This document shows, piece after piece, positions 54,730 to 64,000 of a stretch of DNA of 64,000 nucleotides. A program made the translations under genes and the position numbers. The first letter of the stretch is position 1. Each line of letters starts with the position of its first letter. Under the pieces are notes generated by a model that did no database searches, was not told the origin of the DNA, and saw only the letters and a program-made list of their open reading frames with translations. The DNA lies in NCBI GenBank assembly GCA_029204225.1, contig CM055107.1, positions 16,896,809 to 16,960,808 on the forward strand, in the 5' to 3' direction. The stretch comes from Diphasiastrum complanatum (taxonomy: Eukaryota; Streptophyta; Lycopodiopsida; Lycopodiales; Lycopodiaceae).

Positions 54730-55430
54730 AGGACCAACCTGTTTAGATCCGAAGCCCCGCTCACATCCGAATCCGAAGCCCACTTGCGTGCTACATCCGA
54801 ATCCCAGTTCCGATCCGAATTAGCATCAGAAATGCATTTCAATCCTAAGTGAGTGCAGGTCAGGAACGCATTACAGTCAGAAACGCTTTCAGATCGTTTA
54901 CATCCGAAGCAATCTTGAAGCCCATCCAAATTTTAGCAGAAGCGAGTTCCATCTGAGGTGCATTCTGATCAGAGAGCCGAAACGACTTTACAGCCCGAAT
55001 GCAAAAAACGCGTTTCCTTCTGAAGCCGTTGGGATCCTAAACGCATCCGAAGCAACTGCAGGTCCGAGACACTTCAGCATGCTAAAACTCACTTGCGAAC
55101 TAACCTGAAACAACAAAAACTTTCGAAACGAGCGTCAGATCCGAAGGACGTTGCTTACACCCGAGGTCACTAGTTCGCGTCCGAATCCTCTCCTAGAGAT
55201 CCGAGGCCCGAGGCCCGAGTATTCACGTCCGAGCCCATTTGCGTCCGAGATCTTTCCTTACATCCGAGGCCCGAGTATTCGCGTCCGAACCCTCTTTGCA
55301 CCCGAACCCTCCTGCTCACGTCCGAGGCATGCGCATCCGAACTTTTGCTTACGTCCGACACCAGAGGCCTTCGGATCCAGGGCAGCTCTGACACCACTAT
55401 CGCGAGTGCGGATGCGACTCTGACACTACC
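54730..55430. repeat. Region dense in the words ATCCGAA(GC) and GTCCGA(A/G)
   Basis: TCCGAA, TCCGAG or CCCGAA is repeated about every 10-30 bases over 700 bases, on the plus strand only. A longer unit, GAGGCCCGAGTATTC followed by CGTCCGA, occurs near 55204 and 55265. It gives low-complexity reading frames on both strands that are not genes. Confidence 0.8.
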
Positions 55431-55734
55431 GTTGGAGTCTGCCGTTCAAATTCTACGCACTCCTATATGAGCAAGCAGGGATGATTCTAGAGTATAGCTC
55501 TCTAAAGTCTGTACCCTACTCAACTCTTCTTCAAATTCAAAATTCAATGATCTTGAGGTAGTACAAATTTTTGAAACAAGCGGAAGTAAATAACAGATAC
55601 GCTTGAGCATTACAATAATCAATCTGAACTTATTAGCATTCCAAAACACGAGATAACACCTCTCTACTAAATCCCCCCACATCAGCAACAACTATCACAA
55701 CGGGAGGATTCACCAAAACAATTACTAACTTCAT

Positions 55735-56957
55735 GTTTTTATTAATAAAAGATGGGAAAACCCATCAGAGTACAAAGGAATGCATGTAAAAAGGCGTAAA
55801 GGCCATAAGGCGAATTGAGATACTGTACAAGTATAACAAAGCAACAATCTCGCAGAGTATCTACATAAAGCCTACTGCTTGGTGTAAGTCGCTAGTTAAG
55901 ACAGTTGGAAGTTTAGGTAGTGCAGGAAGCTGTGAAGCAGCCGTTCCTACAACTACGGCACGTCGAAGTATTGCAAGTGCCTGAGTGCGTTGTAAAGTCA
56001 TCGAAACTCGTTGACGATAATAAGCCGTAATGATAGATAAAGGTGAGGCACCACGACCTTGGAGTTTCGCTGCAAAACCTGCACAGGAGGATAGAAAATC
56101 ATCGAATTTCTTATGCAGGCACCCATATGTTTCCAAAGCAAAAGGGATAAAGCCTTCTCCAGGAGTGCGATGTGAATAATCTCGCTCTTTATCTAGAAAT
56201 GCATGAGAAGCAGCGGCACCCTGAGTAGTTGAAGCACGACGAAGGAGGTCAGGCCGCGAAGGATCAGCAACAACAACATCCCCGAGCGTGCGAATCCCCT
56301 CGCGCGAAAGAACAAGATCAACTCGACGTCGAGGCGACTATGAATCAGACACATGCAAGATGTGGGTCTGCTCCCGAACAACATGAAAGCCGCACTCATG
56401 AGCAATAGATGCCAATACGTCACGAATGGAATCATGAGTCGCAGTAAGCTCTCCGCTAGAAGGGGAACGCATGAGATGAGTGCCAATAGGATTAACAGGG
56501 TGACCACAGGAACATTTTGTCAAACCTGCCAGCACTGGATGAGGGAGACCCAACCTAACCTGAAGAGCGGTGAGAAACAACTCTGAAGAAAGGCGCAAGT
56601 GTAGAACAACAGGGCACGCAACAAGCCAAGCGCCAGCACCCGGGCCTGCACAAGACAAAAGGCGAGCCCGAGTCTCATTGGAAGGTGAATCAATGAGAAG
56701 CTGAGTGAAAGCATGAGAGTGGAAGCGCTCCAAAAATACTTCTGAAAATGAGCATGTTGATGGCTAAGCAAAGACTCAAAGGGAGGCAAAGAAGCTCGCA
56801 CAGGTGGAGGAATGAGATCCTTGGCCGCACGAAGATGTTGTTGGAAAGGAAGAATGCTTGTTTCCACATGAGCTACTGAATCGAGAAGAATGGGCTTGTT
56901 GTCCTGGTGAAACCGAGAGATAAGTGCAAAGGCAACAAGGGCCCAACTTCCCATAAA
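55735..56957 (-). mobile_element. 3' end of a LINE with zinc knuckle and restriction-like endonuclease, antisense
   Basis: On the minus strand from 56957 to 55861 a protein with one or two frameshifts (near 56735 and 56340) reads FISRF-like start, SHAFTQLLIDSPS and FLTALQVRLGLPHP. Next is CSCGHPVNPIGTH (a CxCG...GxH zinc knuckle), HDSIRDVLASIAHECGF, RRRVDLVL and DVVVADPSRPDLL. The last part reads KERDYSH, GFIPFALETYGC and a helical end. The knuckle followed by RxD, DVxxxDP and KxxxY is the C-terminal pattern of non-LTR elements with a PD-(D/E)XK restriction-like endonuclease. The reverse transcriptase lies upstream and is absent, so the copy is 5'-truncated. The 3' UTR ends near TTATTAATAAA at 55738-55748 (plus strand). 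Confidence 0.75.
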
Positions 56958-57419
56958 AGTAGCTGGAATTTTTTCAAATCTTGTCTTCTGAATCCTGATC
57001 TCAATTTGCTTGTCACCAAAATACTACTAGTTTACATTAACAACTAATTCTATTGACTTAATAAAGCTATGTAACATAAGCTTTATATGAATCCACCTAC
57101 TTTATTACGAGTAAATTTACTACATTTGAAAACAATAAACAAAAAATTTCTTGCATTTCAAACAAGTTTCGTAGAACTTTTTACAAAGTCAATTTTTTGA
57201 GAAAGATGTTGATTCCATTCCTATATTTGCTAGCTTTTTTGAATAATGATCCAAAGTTTGAATTAATTGAAATCCTAATTAAAAAGGATAAATGTATTAT
57301 AAGCCTCTGTATAAAAATTTGAGCCTTCTTGAAAAGAAAAGGTTAAGCCTTCTCCATATAGAATTGTAGGCTTTTGGCCCATGAGTTGTTAAAAAACCTA
57401 TAGAATTTTTTTAATAGGT
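56958..57419. other. AT-rich spacer, no gene recognised
   Basis: The left neighbour is the 5'-truncated LINE and the right neighbour the truncated Ty3 copy. No frame of interest. Confidence 0.55.
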
Positions 57420-57420
57420 T

Positions 57421-57750
57421 TTACGGATGTGGCGAAGGACACAGAATTGTAGAATGTCCTTACAAAGGACAATATACATCCTTCTGTCGAGAATGTGGTT
57501 ATGGACACTGCTACAAGAATTGTCCACTGAGACCTGGAACCAGTGCACCGCTAAACTTCATTGCAATACAACAACCAGCAGTTCTAGCGGGGATGCCACC
57601 GAAAAGGAAACAATTCCATGCACTTGTGTTAGCCGTTATGCGAGCACAGAAGAGGAAGGAAGTGGCTCCCTCACCACCACCCTCGGTCACTGACAACCAA
57701 TCCTCAACTTCGATGCCATATCCGAATGTGAGAGAAGAAAGAAGACAGTA
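57421..57750 (+). pseudogene. Gag C-terminus with two zinc knuckles
   Basis: The frame reads YGCGEGHRIVECPYKGQY-like sequence; the CX2CX3HX4C pattern is complete only with the truncated first codons. A second knuckle CRECGYGHCYKNC follows, then a Pro-rich linker (TSAPLNFIAIQQPAV) and a basic end. It matches 41355-41605 of the sister copy. Confidence 0.8.
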
Positions 57751-57859
57751 CTAGAAAATACGACATTGGGTACAAAGAGCCCAAGCGGAGGAAAAAGAGC
57801 AAGAAAGGGACAATCCCACGGAACCTCCAGCTGACGGCGAACAGGAACCGCAAGCGGGC

Positions 57860-58230
57860 TCACCAGTGTGCACTGATCAGAATGATCGGTTGCATCAATA
57901 TGAACCACCTTTTCAAATGGTGGAGCCCATGGAACCGCGCACTGAAAGGCTCACAATCTTATTGGCAAGCCATGTTAGTTTACCTTTAGGGGAACTACTA
58001 CGGATTGCACCACAAGCGAAAAGCCTTCTAGCTGAATGGGCCAAAGTGGATGAGGAGCCAGTGGCGCTTGAGCCCATATATTGCACAGGCAGGTGTCAAT
58101 CTGATCTCCACTAATTTATATGAAAAGTGGGGTTTACAAGGGTTGAAGCCAGTAAGATTCGCCATCTAGTTGGCAGATCAATCATGGCAGACCAGTTCAC
58201 GAGATGCCTAAGACTTTCAAGAATTATACC
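57860..58230 (+). pseudogene. Protease remnant without the catalytic aspartate
   Basis: A linker frame (LLASHVSLPLGELLRIAPQA) is followed, after a shift, by GVNLISTNLYEKWGLQGLKP and LADQSW. This corresponds to the part after the active site of Ty3 proteases (compare VNIIS and WMADQSV in the antisense piece at 40000). The D-x-G itself is gone. Confidence 0.6.
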
Positions 58231-58332
58231 TTGGACGACGTGGTAATTATGATGCCGCAAGCCCAGCGAGAACCTGATCAAAGCTAGGCACCAACGGAAC
58301 AAGTCTTCGAGGGACCTACGCGAACACAGTCA

Positions 58333-59498
58333 GTGAACCTTGCCGAGCTAGGTGAAGAAGAAAAGATAGTGCATGTGGGAGAACAGTTAATGCCCACACA
58401 ATTCAAGAGACTACGATCCTTGTTGGTGGAGTATAAAGACTATTTTGCCTGGAGTTACAGTGATCTGAAGGGCTTTCCACCAGCAGTAGTCCAACACACC
58501 ATACCCTTGGTGGATGGAGCAGTCTACAAGGTAAGTCGTTACTATCGCTGCAACCCGTATTATATAGAGCTGATCAAGCAGGAGTTGCAGAAGCTGTTGG
58601 ATGTAGATTTCATTTATGAAATCGAGCACACAGAATGGGTATCGTCAATAGTTATAGTACCCAAGAAGAACATCAAAATGCGAATTTGTGTGAATATGCA
58701 GTCACCAAAAAGGATCATTTTTATTTACCATTTACAAAAAGTGTCCTCAACAGAGTAGCTGGCGCCGAAGCCTATAGTTTTCTAGATGGCTTCAACGGCT
58801 ACAACCAGGTGAAGATAGCCTCCCAAGACCAACACAAGATAGCATTTGCCACGAAATGGGAAACCTATGCCTATAAAGTGATGCCATTCGGACTTTGCAA
58901 TGACCCAAGCACTTTTCAGCGTGTCATGCAGGCGACATTCAAAGAATATTTGCAAAAATTTCTAGAAATTTTTTTGGACGATTTGTGGGTGCATGGGCCA
59001 GATTCAGAACACTTATCCATTTTGAAGAAGGTGCTACAAAAATGCCGCAACTTCCAGATCTCCTTGAATCCAGAAAAATGTCAATTTTGGGTGACACATG
59101 GCTTGATTCTCGGCTATATAGTGTCAAGACACGGGATCGCCACAGACCTATCAAAGATCAGGATCATTGTTGATCTACCACCACCGAGAACGATCCGCGA
59201 AGTCTACATATTCATGGGTCATGCTAACTATTATAGGATCTTCATTCTTGATTTTGTGGAGTTAGCCCGACCAATTTACAAACTCACAACGGATCCACAT
59301 TGGAACGAGAAAGCCCTAAAGGCTTTCCAAAAGCTTAAGGATGCATTGGTTTTAGCACCAATCTTACGTCCACCCAATTGGTCCATTGAGTTTCATGTGC
59401 ATACAGAAGCATCGAAGTACGCAGTTGGAGCAGTCTTAACCCAACCTAAGAGAACACAAAAAGGATTTTCCAATCTGATTTGCAAGCCGACAGCTTAG
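58333..59498 (+). pseudogene. Ty3 reverse transcriptase (and RNase H start)
   Basis: The first frame (58333 to about 58697) holds LLVEYKDYFAWSYSDLKG, HTIPLVDG and WVSSIVIVPKKN. A deletion of a few residues plus a shift near 58697 removes the usual DYRxLN. The second frame continues to 59498 with VTKKDHFYLPF, FLDGFNGYNQVKIA, VMPFGLCNDPSTFQRVM, EIFLDDL (catalytic pair DD near 58978) and LNPEKCQFW. It then gives LDPxKI-like sequence, FMGHANYYR and HVHTEASKYAVGAVL. In the last block the first RNase H catalytic Asp is replaced by Glu. The enzyme would copy RNA to DNA in an intact element. Here it is split and inactive. Confidence 0.9.
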
Positions 59499-60004
59499 TG
59501 ATACAGAAATGAATTATTCAACCACAGAGCGGGAAGCACTAGCAATGATCTATGCGGTTAAGAAATTACGGCACTGCCTGATGGCCACACATTTTTTTTT
59601 TTTATATGGACCATCAACCCTTGCTCTATCTCGTTAACAAAACTTGCAACACCGGGAGAATCACCAGATGGCTACTTTTGTTGTTGGAGTTTGATTTTCG
59701 GATAGTAGTCCACAAGGGAAAACAACACTACATGGCAGATCATGTGTCGCGAATCAAGGAAAAGGAGGTTGCAACCCAACCTGACAATGAGCTGGCCGAT
59801 GCTGCCTTATTTTACGTGGACACAGTACCAAAATGGGCTGTCGACATTGTTGAATGTCTCATGTGGGGCCAACCAGACAAATCACTACCAAAGGCGGATC
59901 AGCAAAAATTGATCCTGAAGGCTAGACCTTATCAGCTGATTGCCGACCAATTGTATCGAAGAGGACCAGATGGGATTCTTCGGCGGAAGTCATTTTATCA
60001 ATGA
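59490..60004 (+). pseudogene. Ty3 RNase H and integrase N-terminal linker
   Basis: EMNYSTTEREALAMIYAVKK (catalytic Glu present) is followed by a 12-base T run near 59592 that shifts the frame. MDHQPLLYLVNK, GRITRWLLLLLEFDF and ADHVSRI follow, then an acidic linker (ELADAALFYVDTVPKWAVD) and QLYRRGPDGILRR. The integrase zinc-binding HHCC motif should follow but the frame ends at TGA 60002-60004. Confidence 0.82.
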
Positions 60005-60034
60005 GACCATCAAGGTCTTGTTGGAGGAATCTTC

Positions 60035-60634
60035 GTGATCCATAGAACCAGTACGCCTTATTATCCTCGCAAGAATGGGCAAGCAGAATCCTCCAATAAG
60101 ATCCTGTGTAGCGTGCTCACGAAAACAGTTGAAGCTGGTACATCAGATTGGGAAAATAAATTGCATGCTGCTCTGTGGGCATTCAGGACAACATATAAGA
60201 GAAGCACTGATCAAACACCTTTCCAATTGGTATATGGTCAAGATGATGTAATGCTAGTAGAGTTTTTAGTCCCTTCATTAAGGATTGCCACAATGCAACG
60301 TCTTAATGAATCCAAATCTCTACAACTACGCCACGAAGCTCTACATAAACTTTGTGAAACACGCTTACTAGTTGTGCATGTGGCAGCTGAAAAGAAAAGA
60401 TGCAAAGCATGGCACGATCGCAGGTTACAAAAGAAGGATCTTCGTTCCAGAGATCTGGTCCTCATGTATAAAACCAAAGCGATCAAGGGAAAATTGAAAT
60501 TCACAGGCAAAGGTCCTTATCGGATCAAGGAAATTCTTAACCATGGAGCCATGAATTTAGAGAAGCTAGATGGAACACCGTTCGACACACCCATCAACGG
60601 TAGCCAGTTGCACAAGTACTGGCCACCGCAATGA
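60035..60634 (+). pseudogene. Integrase C-terminal half (catalytic core partly deleted)
   Basis: The open frame starts HRTSTPYYPRKNGQAESSNK, the block with the third catalytic residue (Glu in NGQAES). It continues WAFRTTYKRSTDQTPFQLVYG, a Lys/Arg-rich stretch and the C-terminal GPYRIKEILNHGAMNLEKLD. It ends at TGA 60632-60634 after KYWPPQ. The zinc-binding domain and the two catalytic Asp residues upstream are missing. Confidence 0.88.
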
Positions 60635-61781
60635 GATAGATCCAGATTGGTGGTGGCACGTGATGAAAAGCTATTCTGCTAGGCCATCACAACTAGATCT
60701 AGGAAGATCAAGACAAATCAAGCTAGATCCATCAAGATTCGGCTAGATTTGAGAAGATCGGGAGAAATCCATCGAGATTCAGATCCAGATGGGATCAAGA
60801 AGGAAACAAATCATCAGATTATGCTAATAAATCTCCCAAATTTGCAGATCAGAGACCTCAAAAACTATGGCAAATTAAGGACAAAATTCAACCAAAATTG
60901 ATGAATCTGTTACCATATGTCCATTAGAACTTTCAGAGAACTACCAATAGTCAGATCTAGCATGGATGAAGCTGATTACCAGTTTGCAAAAGTTAAAATC
61001 AGATAATCTCAAGATCTCGTCAAAAAAACACTGTAAAAGAGTACTTTTTCCATGATTTTTGGAGATCCCCTAGGAGATAGCTCTTGAAACTTGGACAGCC
61101 ACTAGATCTGACCCATGCATCCATGAAAATCTCTGCAAGAGTTCTTGATGGAGGAATCATCATTTTGTAGTGTATGCGAGGGTTCCCAAAAGCTGAATCT
61201 TTAGAGTCTTCGTAGAGCATCAAGATCATCCTACCAACCTTCGCAAGGTGCATAAATGGAATCAGAGGAGTGAAATCAGCCTGCCTACATGGTGTGATCT
61301 TGAAAATCCACATGTTCTGTGAGAGATCACCTCCTGTGAGAGTTGGACCCTCGCAGACATCTAAAACCTCGCAGAACCTTCGTAGGGCAGTCAAATCACC
61401 TTCTGAACTCTTGTAGACTTCTCTGAGGTCTTAGAATTTTGTGAAGAAGCTCCCTGCCAAAATTTGGGTGGAACTGAGCAAGGGAAAGTGGATCTCATCT
61501 AATACGCACTCTAAATTCCGCTATATAAGGGCTGAATTCGAGTCATTTGTCACCTTTGTTGGCGAAGCTCTGTTCAAATTTTCACTGAAATTTCCAAGTT
61601 CTCTGATTGCGACCAAACTTTCTACAAGCTATCATCTGCTCATACTAAACACAAATTTGCGCTCTGAACTACAGTTCTTGCCATCCGACACTCGTTATTC
61701 ATAGGATTCTGTCGTTTTCATATCTTTTTATCTTTTCCACCGTTTTTCCTACTTTTTTGACCTTTAACTATCACTAATAAC
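60635..61781 (+). promoter_or_regulatory. TATA-containing spacer after integrase, second copy
   Basis: It matches 42149-43209 with substitutions and small gaps. It includes CTATATAAGGGCT (TATATAA 61522-61528), the motif CTCGCAGA/TTCGTAG and the pyrimidine-rich end just before ATG 61782. About 200-240 bases separate the TATA box from the ATG in both copies. This is further than a simple promoter-start distance but fits a 5' leader. Confidence 0.5.
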
Positions 61782-64000
61782 ATGGCCTCCTCATCCTCTG
61801 AAGACACTGGCACCTAGCAGGTGATCCAGCATGAAATACCCTCGGCCACACAGATCTGGCCCTTACTCTCTAACATTCTAATTCAACCATGGCTTCAGAC
61901 AGCCGGCCCACTTCGTGAGGCAATGGGTTTTTTCCGGCGCTTTTCCATTCTGAGATTAACATGGGCCTCGCCCTTCACACCTGCACCAAAAATTCCAATC
62001 CAGACTAACAACAGTTACCTGATAGATGCTATCACGGAACTCGTCATTTAGGCGGTTGTGCATCTGTTGAACAGCTTTCTGGTTGTTTCAACATTTCGCA
62101 AGGACAGAATCCAGTCCAAGCTGCTGAGTCAGATAGTGGAATCCTTTTTGACATTCTCTGACCCCTCAATTGTGTCATACGACTGGCATACCTTCCTCAT
62201 TCGCAAACTAACCATCTCCATCAAACCCAACAACCGTGATGTATTGCAGCCGGCCCTCTATTGTGTAATTTTGCCCACGCACTTCTCAAGGCAAAACTGC
62301 GCGGTTTCCACCCCTCAACCCTTTTGTCTTCCATCGCACACTAACCTCTATCTACCATCTGTAGCATCCACCTCCTCTCAGCCTGCAGTTACTGACACAA
62401 CGGCCAGCAAACAAATGCGTGGCGCTGTCTCTTCGTCCTCATCTCCACCTACTACCTGAAGATGCACCACCACCACCACACTAACCACACCATCAACCAC
62501 CGCCACTTCTTCTTCCATGCAATCTTCCCCTCCTGTCTCTGTTGACACTACCCCTCTTTCTGTTCCATCCACAACTATTTCTGTTTCCATCCTCGTTTCC
62601 TCTATTGAAACCACTTCCATTTTTGTCCCATTATCCACTACCCCCATCGCATCCTCCATCGCTCGTGTTGCCACCGTCGCTCCTCTCCAGTTTAATCCCT
62701 TTGATTCTCAGTTGTCTCGGGAACTCTAGTGTGGATGCAAGTCATCAACTTTTTACCCCCACACCAGACCATTTCTGCTCCATCCTCGCCTTTCATGCTC
62801 CACACCACACTTCAGTTCCCCTCTGTTCCACCCATCCTCTCATTTGGACAAACCGTCCTCACCCTCGTTTCTACTGCTGCTTCTCTCACCCCACCTGTTT
62901 CGCCACCAAAGGTTGTTGAGGGCAACCAACCATTGCCTGATGATGCATTTGTTCAAACAATCTTTATACCATCGCCGGATCGAACTGATCACACCGTCAT
63001 CAGGTCCCCCAAGAACCTGATTGAAGACAATGACGACGGAGCTCCACAAGTCATCGGGGCTGCTACCACACAAGCCCCTATCAGTGCCAGCGTATCCAGC
63101 TGCTCCAACCGACTTAACGACGACGTACCAGACCCTAGGCACGTACATCCTGGAGGTGGTAGCAGCCAAGGCCATTTTGGACAACAGGAAACTCCACCTG
63201 GCGACAAACAACACACAGTTGCGAGCGGAACTCACAAAGCTGTAGCAACAGCTGATTCTAGCTCAACAACATGAACAAGAAGGGCACCGAGAGATTGCCA
63301 AGCTACAGCAGAAGGAAGATGGCCTCAACCTATACATCCAAAGCCTCTCCAAAGCACTAACCGAGGCCTCCACGAAGGTGCGGGAGCTTCAATCTGAAGC
63401 ATCCCAACGACTTGCTCCCCTCCAGGCGCAACTACAAATTTATGAAGTAGAGAATACATGCTTGGGGACGGAAGTCAAAGCCTTACAAAGTGAAAAGCTT
63501 GCCTGGCTAACTCAACTTGCACCAGACTCAAGGCCGTTCTCTCAATCAAAGATGAATCTCTTTAGGTGTTAGGTGCAGGTATATAGCCAAATATCAAATA
63601 ACTACCATACAGAGTTCGATAAGTACTGGGCAAGCACAACTCACGAGCTCGCCCAGGCCAAACAAGCCCTCAAGGCTTGCAAACAGTACATGGAGAAGAA
63701 GACCCAACCCACCTCCATGGTGATTCCACCGCCACCTGTTTTTGACGTTGCACAGGCCAGCATGAGCTAGGACCAAAGCCAACAAGCAGCAGGGGGATTC
63801 AGTCAAGATCAAGGGTCTGAAGGCCAAGACCAAGGACCATCAGATACAGGTGCTGAGACACGAGGCCAAGGCCAAGATGTAGGTCCAAGCCAAAGCCAAG
63901 AGGAAGGACATGCCTCATCATCCAGAGGTCCACACACCATATCTGCTAGTCGGGCCTTCCAAAGACCAAAGTCCGTGGAGGAGAAAATAAATGAATTCCT
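61782..64000 (+). mobile_element. Long Ser/Thr/Pro-rich then coiled-coil reading frame, runs off the window
   Basis: It begins MASSSSEDTGT, then a stop, and continues through IWPLLSNILIQPWLQTAGPL, PIQTNNSYLID, a Thr-rich run around 62460-62660 and a mixed linker. From about 63200 a long coiled-coil region follows (IAKLQQKEDGLNLYIQSLSK, ALTEASTKVRELQSEASQRL), then Gln/Gly/Ser-rich sequence (SQDQGSEGQDQGPSDTGAE). The last part reads FQRPKSVEEKINEF. Stops and shifts occur at several sites. Gln-rich low complexity and coiled coil are common in retrotransposon gag N-terminal extensions. Env-like or other extra ORFs also sit downstream of integrase in some Ty3 lineages. The window end prevents a decision. 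Confidence 0.55.

Larger units (their letters stand above)
57420..60634 (+). mobile_element. Ty3 retrotransposon pol region, 5'-truncated copy
   Basis: It starts abruptly inside a gag zinc knuckle and keeps, in order, two knuckles, a protease remnant, reverse transcriptase, RNase H and the integrase C-terminal half. It is the longer relative of 40566-42148. Sequence identity resumes past the deletion of that copy and continues through the spacer beyond integrase. Frameshifts lie near 57750, 58130-58330, 58697 and 59590. The element belongs to Ty3-type elements whose RT carries HTIPLVDG, VSSIVIVPKKN, FLDGFNGYNQ and FLDD. The left half of gag and any 5' LTR are missing, which suggests truncation on insertion or later deletion. 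It is inactive. Confidence 0.9.

Noticed and set aside
55151-55423. Open frames on both strands in the TCCGA block
   Set aside because: They arise from the repeated word. Neither frame resembles a protein.
1-64000. tRNA, rRNA, CRISPR, operons or bacterial features
   Set aside because: No cloverleaf-like gene, ribosomal sequence or regular spacer array was seen. Introns and retrotransposons show a plant nuclear origin.

Overview
This window looks like nuclear DNA from a land plant with a large, transposon-rich genome. The evidence is GT-AG introns up to about 7.9 kb, several lineages of decayed Ty1/Copia and Ty3 elements, two kinds of LINE, many microsatellites, and an intact gene of a plant-type four-helix membrane protein. 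The long repeat-filled introns would suit a fern, lycophyte or gymnosperm, but that placement is inference. No tRNA, rRNA, CRISPR or prokaryotic feature was seen.

Layout. Bases 1-14905: the 3' part of a plus-strand FAD-dependent monooxygenase gene. Five exons join in phase through four GT-AG introns to a stop codon, with one apparent single-base deletion in the third visible exon. Upstream of the first visible exon lies an antisense LINE. Intron 1 holds a decayed Copia element, and the 7.9 kb intron 3 holds Ty3 and Copia fragments and a 101-bp tandem duplication. Bases 14906-29200: mostly non-coding, with a truncated protein-kinase pseudogene (18800-19723), Copia gag remnants, a deleted antisense Copia element with both LTRs (23897-25950) and a GAGTC minisatellite. 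Bases 29210-29641: the one clean intact gene, a 143-residue membrane protein. Bases 31168-39750: microsatellites, a roughly 150-bp tandem array and a Copia LTR end with primer-binding site.

Bases 39760-44875: an antisense Ty3 protease piece, then a plus-strand Ty3 derivative in which a gag with four zinc knuckles is fused in frame to the integrase C-terminus. It is followed by a TATA-containing spacer, a Ser/Thr/Pro-rich reading frame and a reverse transcriptase scrap. Bases 44900-51060: deleted antisense Copia elements surround the most unusual structure here, a fold-back with about 0.7 kb arms and a 21-base loop (48729-50138). Both arms encode pieces of a domain that resembles DUF3990/ADP-ribosyltransferase-like proteins. 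Bases 51400-55430: two regions saturated with short words (CGAGTC, then TCCGA). Bases 55735-56957: the 3' end of an antisense LINE with a restriction-like endonuclease. Bases 57420-64000: a longer relative of the Ty3 element at 40.5 kb, 5'-truncated but keeping reverse transcriptase, RNase H and part of integrase, followed by the same spacer and a long reading frame with coiled coil that leaves the window.

Apart from the monooxygenase (possibly broken) and the membrane protein, nearly all coding similarity here is decayed mobile DNA. No operon-like or pathway-level cooperation between the host genes is visible.
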